Part shown: in pieces, positions 59,424-64,000 of the stretch
Numbering within the stretch: the stretch's first letter is position 1
How the letters are laid out: every line of letters starts with the position of its first letter
Source: RDXT01 sp033762375
GTDB lineage: Bacteria; Bacteroidota; Bacteroidia; J057
Direction of reading: 5' to 3'
Assembly (NCBI GenBank): GCA_033762375.1
Contig: JANRLQ010000070.1
Coordinates: forward strand, 1-64,000
DNA length: 64,000 bases
Notes under the pieces: generated by a model
Database searches by the model: none
Seen by the model: the letters and a program-made list of their open reading frames with translations, nothing else
Told to the model about the DNA's origin: nothing
Program-made: the position numbers and the translations under genes

Positions 59424-62400
59424 ATGGAAGGAATCACAAAAAAGCGGCGTCCAAACCAGGTTTCGCGGTATCTGGCCTTCATCGGGGCAGCCGGAACCCT
59501 GGTGCTGGCCTGGATATTTCATACCTATATCCCCGATGCCAATGAGCCGATCTGGGACCGGTGGCTGGTAGCCGGGATATGTGCCTTTGTAGGATTTTTA
59601 AGTTTTTCGCAGAAACTCAGCTACCAGATCCGGAGCTTTCTGCTGATGATCCTTTTTTATTTATACACCTTCCATGCTATCTGGGCAAGCCTCCGCAATG
59701 ATCACGCCCTGGTCCAAGTCCTCAACCTGATGCTGACAATCATCAGCATCTCTATCGCAACCAACCAGCTCCAGCGACTCCGGCAGTACCTCATCATCTG
59801 CCTCGGAATCATCGTCATCGGTACGCTTGGCCTCCGGATAGACATCGGCAACAAAATTGGCATTATCCTTTGTTTCCTTTTTGCAGGCCTTATCACCTAT
59901 CTGACCAATGTAGTCAGGCTCCGGTACCGGACAGCCCTTATGCAGGGGGAGGCTTTTTTGAGCCAGGTACTGGATCAGATACCCGACATGCTGATTATCA
60001 CTGACCCACAGGGCCATATAAAGGTATACAATCAGGCTGCCCGGCATTCTTTTCCGGATATGGTACCTAAACCGTATATCCGGGATGCCGTCTTCACCGT
60101 CCAGGGCGAACCCCTGACAGAAGGTCTCCAGCCATTCAGTACGCCGGCAGGTCCTATCTGGGGAGAGGTCGTGGTCAAACCCCTCAATGCAGCCGGGGGG
60201 GATATTCTGCTATACCGCATCGCCGACCAGTCTGCCCTGATCCAGGAGCAGCAGCAAGTCCTCCGCCACAAAAATACCCTGACCGCTCTCATCAACAGCA
60301 CGACAGACCTGATCTGGGTGGTAGATCAGACAGGGGCCGTCGTAGAGGCCAATGAAGCCTGTGTTACTTGCTGGGAACAAGCTTCCCCTGCCCTGGCGGC
60401 CTGGTTTCCCATTCCTGCCGCAGACCAGATCCCGGCACGCTGGCAAGCCTGGTATGCCCAGGCCCTGCGTGGCACAGCCCTTACGCTGGAGGAAGAAGCC
60501 CCGGACACCCACGGCCCCAGATACTGGCACCTGAGCCTCAACCCCATACGGGAGCAGGGAGCCATCCGGGGGGTATCTGTTTTCGCGCGGGAGATCACCG
60601 AGCGCAAACGGATGGAAGCTACCCTCGCGGGGATTATGCACGCTTCTCCGGCGGGGATTATGGCATTTGAGGCGCTGCGTGATGCAGCAGGCAACATCTA
60701 TGACCTGCGCTGGACACTCGTCAATAAGGCCGCCCTGCATCTGCTCCGGCGGGAAAATCACACGCTCATCGGCAAAAATTTCCTTGAAGAACTCCCCCGC
60801 AACCGGGAATATGGCCTTTTTGACCTGTACCGGCATGTCGTGGAAACCGGAAAAACGATTGATATAGAGCATTTTATCGAAAAAGAATCCACACACCGCA
60901 AATGGCTCCACACCGTAGCGGTCAAGCTGGGAGACGGGCTCTCTGTCACATTTGAGGACATCACGGCCCGCAAAATGGCCGAAGAACGTCTCCGCGAAGC
61001 CAAACTCACAGCTGAAGAGGCTGCCAGGATCAAATCTGAATTTATGGCGACCCTCAGCCACGAAATCAGAACCCCGATGAATGCCGTTATCGGCCTTACG
61101 GATCTCCTGCTGGATACCTCTCTGGACAAACAGCAGCGGGAAAATATCGAAACCCTCCGTCTCAGCGGCGAAAACCTCCTGGCGCTCATCAATGAGATCC
61201 TGGATTTCTCACGGCTTGACGCTGGCAAGGTTCAACTGGACCTTCAGCCCGTCGAACTAGCCGGCCTGATCGAGTCTGTTTATGACATGATCGGGGCCCA
61301 GGCAGCGGCCAAACGCCTGGAACTGGTCTGGTCTGTCTCCCCGGACGTTCCCCCGTATATCATGGCTGATCCGGCCCGGCTCCGCCAGATTCTGATCAAC
61401 CTGGTCGGCAATGCAGTCAAATTCACGGAGCGGGGCGAGATAGAGGTCACTGTGACGCTCCGATCGCTTCACGCAGACACGGCACAACTCTTGATTGAAG
61501 TACGGGATACCGGGATCGGGATTCCGGCTGACAAAATGGACCGGCTGTTTCAATCCTTTACCCAGGTGGATGCCTCCACTACCAAGCGGTATGGCGGTAC
61601 CGGACTGGGGCTGGCCATCTCCCGGAAGTTGGCGGAGCTCATGGGCGGTACGATCTGGGCCAGCAGTCAGCCTGCGATCGGATCCGTGTTTAGTTTCACC
61701 CTTATGGGCACGGTGGCACCAGCCCCCCCTGTCTCCGCAGCCCCACCCCAGGGACAGGCAGCTATATTGGCCCTCTCGCACCCGCACCAGCAGATCGCAT
61801 GGACACGCCGGCTGCAAACCTGGGGCCTGAGGCTGATACCAGCCGGTCAGCAGGAACAACATTGCCTCTACCTTACCGACCAGGTGTCTGCCCTGCCTGC
61901 TGCGTTGGCTCCCGGAGATAAGGTCGTGTTTCTGACCTGGCCCGGGATCCGGGTTCCGGATGAAATACACAACCTGTCCGGCCCCTACCGGGTGGTGCGC
62001 AAACCCCTGCGGCGCAGCCAACTCGAAGAGGTACTGCGGGAGACTGCCGGTACTGTCACACCCGAAGCCCCCCAACTGCCCCTCACGGCCAAATCTTACC
62101 GGACAGATCTCCGTGTGTTACTCGCCGAGGACAACGTAGTCAACCAGCGGGTAGCGACCCAGATTCTCAAGCGGCTCGGACTCTCCGCTGATCTTGCAGC
62201 CAACGGCGCTGAAGCCCTGGGCCAGATACGGCTGCAAAGTTATGACCTTGTTTTCATGGACCTCCAGATGCCTGAGATGGATGGACTGGAGGCCACAGCC
62301 CGGATCAGACGGCTCGAAGGCCTGCCCGTACGCCCCGTGATCGTAGCCATGACCGCCAATGCCATGTCCGGCGACCGGGAACGGTGCCTCGATGCCGGCA

Positions 62401-62495
62401 TGGATGACTATATCAGCAAACCCGTGCAGATAACAAGCCTGGAAGCTGCACTCGTCAGGTGGTTTCCAGCTACCTCACCCGCACATCCGGGGTGA
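59424..62495 (+). CDS. Hybrid sensor histidine kinase/response regulator
   Basis: 1023 residues. Six or so membrane segments in the first 190 residues, three PAS domains (around 195-280, 285-400 and 405-520, the last with ASPAGIMAFEALRD), HisKA with LSHEIRTPMNAVIGL (phospho-His), HATPase_c with VGNAVKFTERGEI and GGTGLGLAISRKL, and a receiver domain with LLAEDNVVNQRVA and FMDLQMPEMDG (phospho-Asp). A degenerate domain lies between the HATPase and receiver. The signal is unknown. Confidence 0.94.
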   Translation: MEGITKKRRPNQVSRYLAFIGAAGTLVLAWIFHTYIPDANEPIWDRWLVAGICAFVGFLSFSQKLSYQIRSFLLMILFYLYTFHAIWASLRNDHALVQVLNLMLTIISISIATNQLQRLRQYLIICLGIIVIGTLGLRIDIGNKIGIILCFLFAGLITYLTNVVRLRYRTALMQGEAFLSQVLDQIPDMLIITDPQGHIKVYNQAARHSFPDMVPKPYIRDAVFTVQGEPLTEGLQPFSTPAGPIWGEVVVKPLNAAGGDILLYRIADQSALIQEQQQVLRHKNTLTALINSTTDLIWVVDQTGAVVEANEACVTCWEQASPALAAWFPIPAADQIPARWQAWYAQALRGTALTLEEEAPDTHGPRYWHLSLNPIREQGAIRGVSVFAREITERKRMEATLAGIMHASPAGIMAFEALRDAAGNIYDLRWTLVNKAALHLLRRENHTLIGKNFLEELPRNREYGLFDLYRHVVETGKTIDIEHFIEKESTHRKWLHTVAVKLGDGLSVTFEDITARKMAEERLREAKLTAEEAARIKSEFMATLSHEIRTPMNAVIGLTDLLLDTSLDKQQRENIETLRLSGENLLALINEILDFSRLDAGKVQLDLQPVELAGLIESVYDMIGAQAAAKRLELVWSVSPDVPPYIMADPARLRQILINLVGNAVKFTERGEIEVTVTLRSLHADTAQLLIEVRDTGIGIPADKMDRLFQSFTQVDASTTKRYGGTGLGLAISRKLAELMGGTIWASSQPAIGSVFSFTLMGTVAPAPPVSAAPPQGQAAILALSHPHQQIAWTRRLQTWGLRLIPAGQQEQHCLYLTDQVSALPAALAPGDKVVFLTWPGIRVPDEIHNLSGPYRVVRKPLRRSQLEEVLRETAGTVTPEAPQLPLTAKSYRTDLRVLLAEDNVVNQRVATQILKRLGLSADLAANGAEALGQIRLQSYDLVFMDLQMPEMDGLEATARIRRLEGLPVRPVIVAMTANAMSGDRERCLDAGMDDYISKPVQITSLEAALVRWFPATSPAHPG

Positions 62496-62558
62496 TACCG
62501 CTAAAACCGTATATAAAATACCCTCTTGGATTAAAGACTACAAGACTCACCTATACCT

Positions 62559-64000
62559 ATGTCAGACTACCATCGTACATACGCTCAAACAGAACTCCTG
62601 CTGGCCAGGCTTTTTCTGGGACTAGGCGGTATTGCCATGCTGGGCATCAGTTATCTGCATCTTGCACTCATGGACGGGGTACAAGTACTTACATGGGATC
62701 GCTACCTTAACACCGGTATCCTGTTGCTGATGCTGGGGATCGGGTACCTTCCGCACATCAGACTCGACCGGTGGCTCCGGGTGGTGGACGGGCTGATGTT
62801 TGTGTATATTTTTCACTGTGCCTGGATTCAGTACCATGACCATTGCCCGGACTACAGTGTAGGATACTTCATCGCAGTCCAGGTCATGTTTCAAATGGTG
62901 CGTTCGCAGCGGCTTCTGGTGGCCTATACCCTGTTTTCAGGGCTGATTTCCTTGTGGGTGATCTGGAGTGGGGACTACTCCATCACACCCGAAAAACTGG
63001 TACCGCTGCGCCTGGTATTTACCTCCGGGTTTCTGGCAATGGCTATTGTAGGCTACCTGGCTGCACGCACCCGTATCCGGGACATGAAGATCATCCACGA
63101 AGAAAAACAAAATGCCAGCCAAAACTGGAGCATGCTGGAGTCTGTGATCGAGAGTTCTGCCGACATGATCTGCTCCACAGATCTCGAATCCAGGATGGTC
63201 GTGAGCAATGAGGCCTTCCGGCGGGGGTTTTATGCACTGACCGGCCTCTATCCCCGGACAGGCGACAACCTGAATGCCCTCATGCAGCAATCTGGTAAAG
63301 ACTATAACTGGCCGGAAGCCTATCAGCAGGCATACCAGGGCCAGAGTATTACGTTTGAGGACACCCAGTACCTCCTGGGCACACAACGTATATTTCAGGT
63401 CAGTTGTAATCCGATCGTGATACAGGGTAAATTTATCGGGGTGTCTACGTTCTCGCGAGACATCACGGATATGCACCTTCAGCAGCAGGAACTGCATATG
63501 GTCCGGACCGCCCTCAAAAGTTCTGTAGAGGCTATCAGCATCGTGGACCTCAACGGGAATCCCCGGTTTCAAAACCCCGCCCTGACACAGATACTGGGCA
63601 GGTCCACACCGGAACTGTCCTGGTATGGCCTGCCCTGGAGTTTTAGCCAGCTTCAGGCGGCGGCGGCTCTGCCCCAAACCCTCTCCCAGGGGGAAGCCTG
63701 GAAACAAACAACAGACTTACTTGATGCCAGCAGCCGCCTCCGAAAAATCGCCGTACGGATAGAAGCCGTACGGGATGATGCAGGCATCCAGATCGGCACC
63801 ATGGCTGCCTACTCTGATATTACGGATCATCAAGCTACCAAAGCCCTGATGCAGGGTATCCTGGAGAACTCTCCGACCGGGATTATGGCTTTTGAGGCCG
63901 TGCGCAACAAACGTGGCGAAATCGTTGACTTCAGATGGACGCTCGTCAACCGGGCCGCAGAAGGAATGGTATCCTTCAGTGCCGCAGAACTTATCGGAAA
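62559..64000 (+). CDS. Second PAS sensor kinase, truncated by the window end
   Basis: 480 residues within the window and open to the end. ATG at 62559, 63 bp after the first kinase. Five or six membrane segments (LFLGLGGIAMLGISYLHLALM, LNTGILLLMLGIGYLP and others) are followed by PAS domains (VIESSADMICSTDL, RTALKSSVEAISIVDL) and a start of a further PAS (GILENSPTGIMAFEAVR, FRWTLVNRAAEG) nearly identical to the third PAS of the first kinase. The kinase domains must lie beyond 64000. The PAS similarity suggests that the two kinases are duplicates. Confidence 0.88.
   Translation, partial: MSDYHRTYAQTELLLARLFLGLGGIAMLGISYLHLALMDGVQVLTWDRYLNTGILLLMLGIGYLPHIRLDRWLRVVDGLMFVYIFHCAWIQYHDHCPDYSVGYFIAVQVMFQMVRSQRLLVAYTLFSGLISLWVIWSGDYSITPEKLVPLRLVFTSGFLAMAIVGYLAARTRIRDMKIIHEEKQNASQNWSMLESVIESSADMICSTDLESRMVVSNEAFRRGFYALTGLYPRTGDNLNALMQQSGKDYNWPEAYQQAYQGQSITFEDTQYLLGTQRIFQVSCNPIVIQGKFIGVSTFSRDITDMHLQQQELHMVRTALKSSVEAISIVDLNGNPRFQNPALTQILGRSTPELSWYGLPWSFSQLQAAAALPQTLSQGEAWKQTTDLLDASSRLRKIAVRIEAVRDDAGIQIGTMAAYSDITDHQATKALMQGILENSPTGIMAFEAVRNKRGEIVDFRWTLVNRAAEGMVSFSAAELIG

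Noticed and set aside
1..64000. CRISPR array
   Set aside because: No regularly spaced short repeats with unique spacers were seen. The only tandem repeats are the FGE array, the 184-bp pair and the protein repeats at 52341-55199.

Overview
The window looks like chromosomal DNA of a free-living member of the Bacteroidota, probably the Saprospiria/Lewinella side of the phylum. The base composition is moderately GC-rich. Supporting markers are type IX secretion C-terminal sorting domains, a DUF4294 protein, the small HTH protein typical of the phylum, an OmpP1/FadL protein, an rpsP gene with a long C-terminal tail, TAnnTTTG-like promoter elements and general absence of Shine-Dalgarno sites. No tRNA, rRNA, CRISPR array or intact insertion sequence was seen. 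The lineage is inferred; no database search was possible.

Region 1 (86-9275, minus strand) is the most unusual part. A 1069-residue LRR-Roc-COR-CHAT protein (GTPase plus caspase-like protease) heads an operon of eight tandem genes for small proteins with the formylglycine-generating-enzyme / C-type-lectin fold. Neighbouring genes overlap by ATGA or lie 2-4 bp apart. Seven copies end in a segment that is 90 bp long (93 bp in one). In most copies, substitutions fall at first and second codon positions of codons reconstructable as AAC or AAG, while the framework codons and the 3' tail stay nearly fixed. That is the footprint of a diversity-generating retroelement (DGR). No reverse transcriptase or template repeat is visible in the window. 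My reading is a protease-effector system with a diversified, ligand-binding sensor array.

Region 2 (9276-14024) holds two 184-bp-period GC-rich repeats, a lipoprotein, an FMN-dependent alpha-hydroxy-acid oxidase divergent from an aldo/keto reductase, and an intergenic stretch with two terminator-like hairpins and perhaps a small RNA.

Region 3 (14025-21846, plus strand) is an inorganic-carbon uptake cluster: a small exported protein, a SulP transporter with STAS domain, an outer-membrane porin, DabA and DabB. Two of the junctions are ATGA overlaps.

Region 4 (21889-29106, minus strand) is housekeeping: DUF4294, macro domain, rimM, rpsP, two exported proteins flanked by decayed coiled-coil tails, groEL and groES. 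Region 5 (29413-36848) has a small HTH gene, an rbsBAC-type sugar ABC importer, a GNAT enzyme, an ABC exporter and a KAS III-like protein lacking two catalytic residues. Region 6 (36949-52061) has envelope genes (barrel protein, degenerate SGNH lipoprotein, FadL-like porin, PBP1C, DUF4197 lipoprotein), a GT2 glycosyltransferase, a degenerate DUF255/YyaL-like lipoprotein, an ATP-grasp enzyme, a sugar kinase/nucleotidyltransferase pair and parB without an adjacent parA. Region 7 (52278-64000) has a repeat-rich T9SS surface protein, a RamB/ScfR-like regulator, an exported subtilase, an ABM-domain protein and two sensor kinases, the second cut by the window edge.
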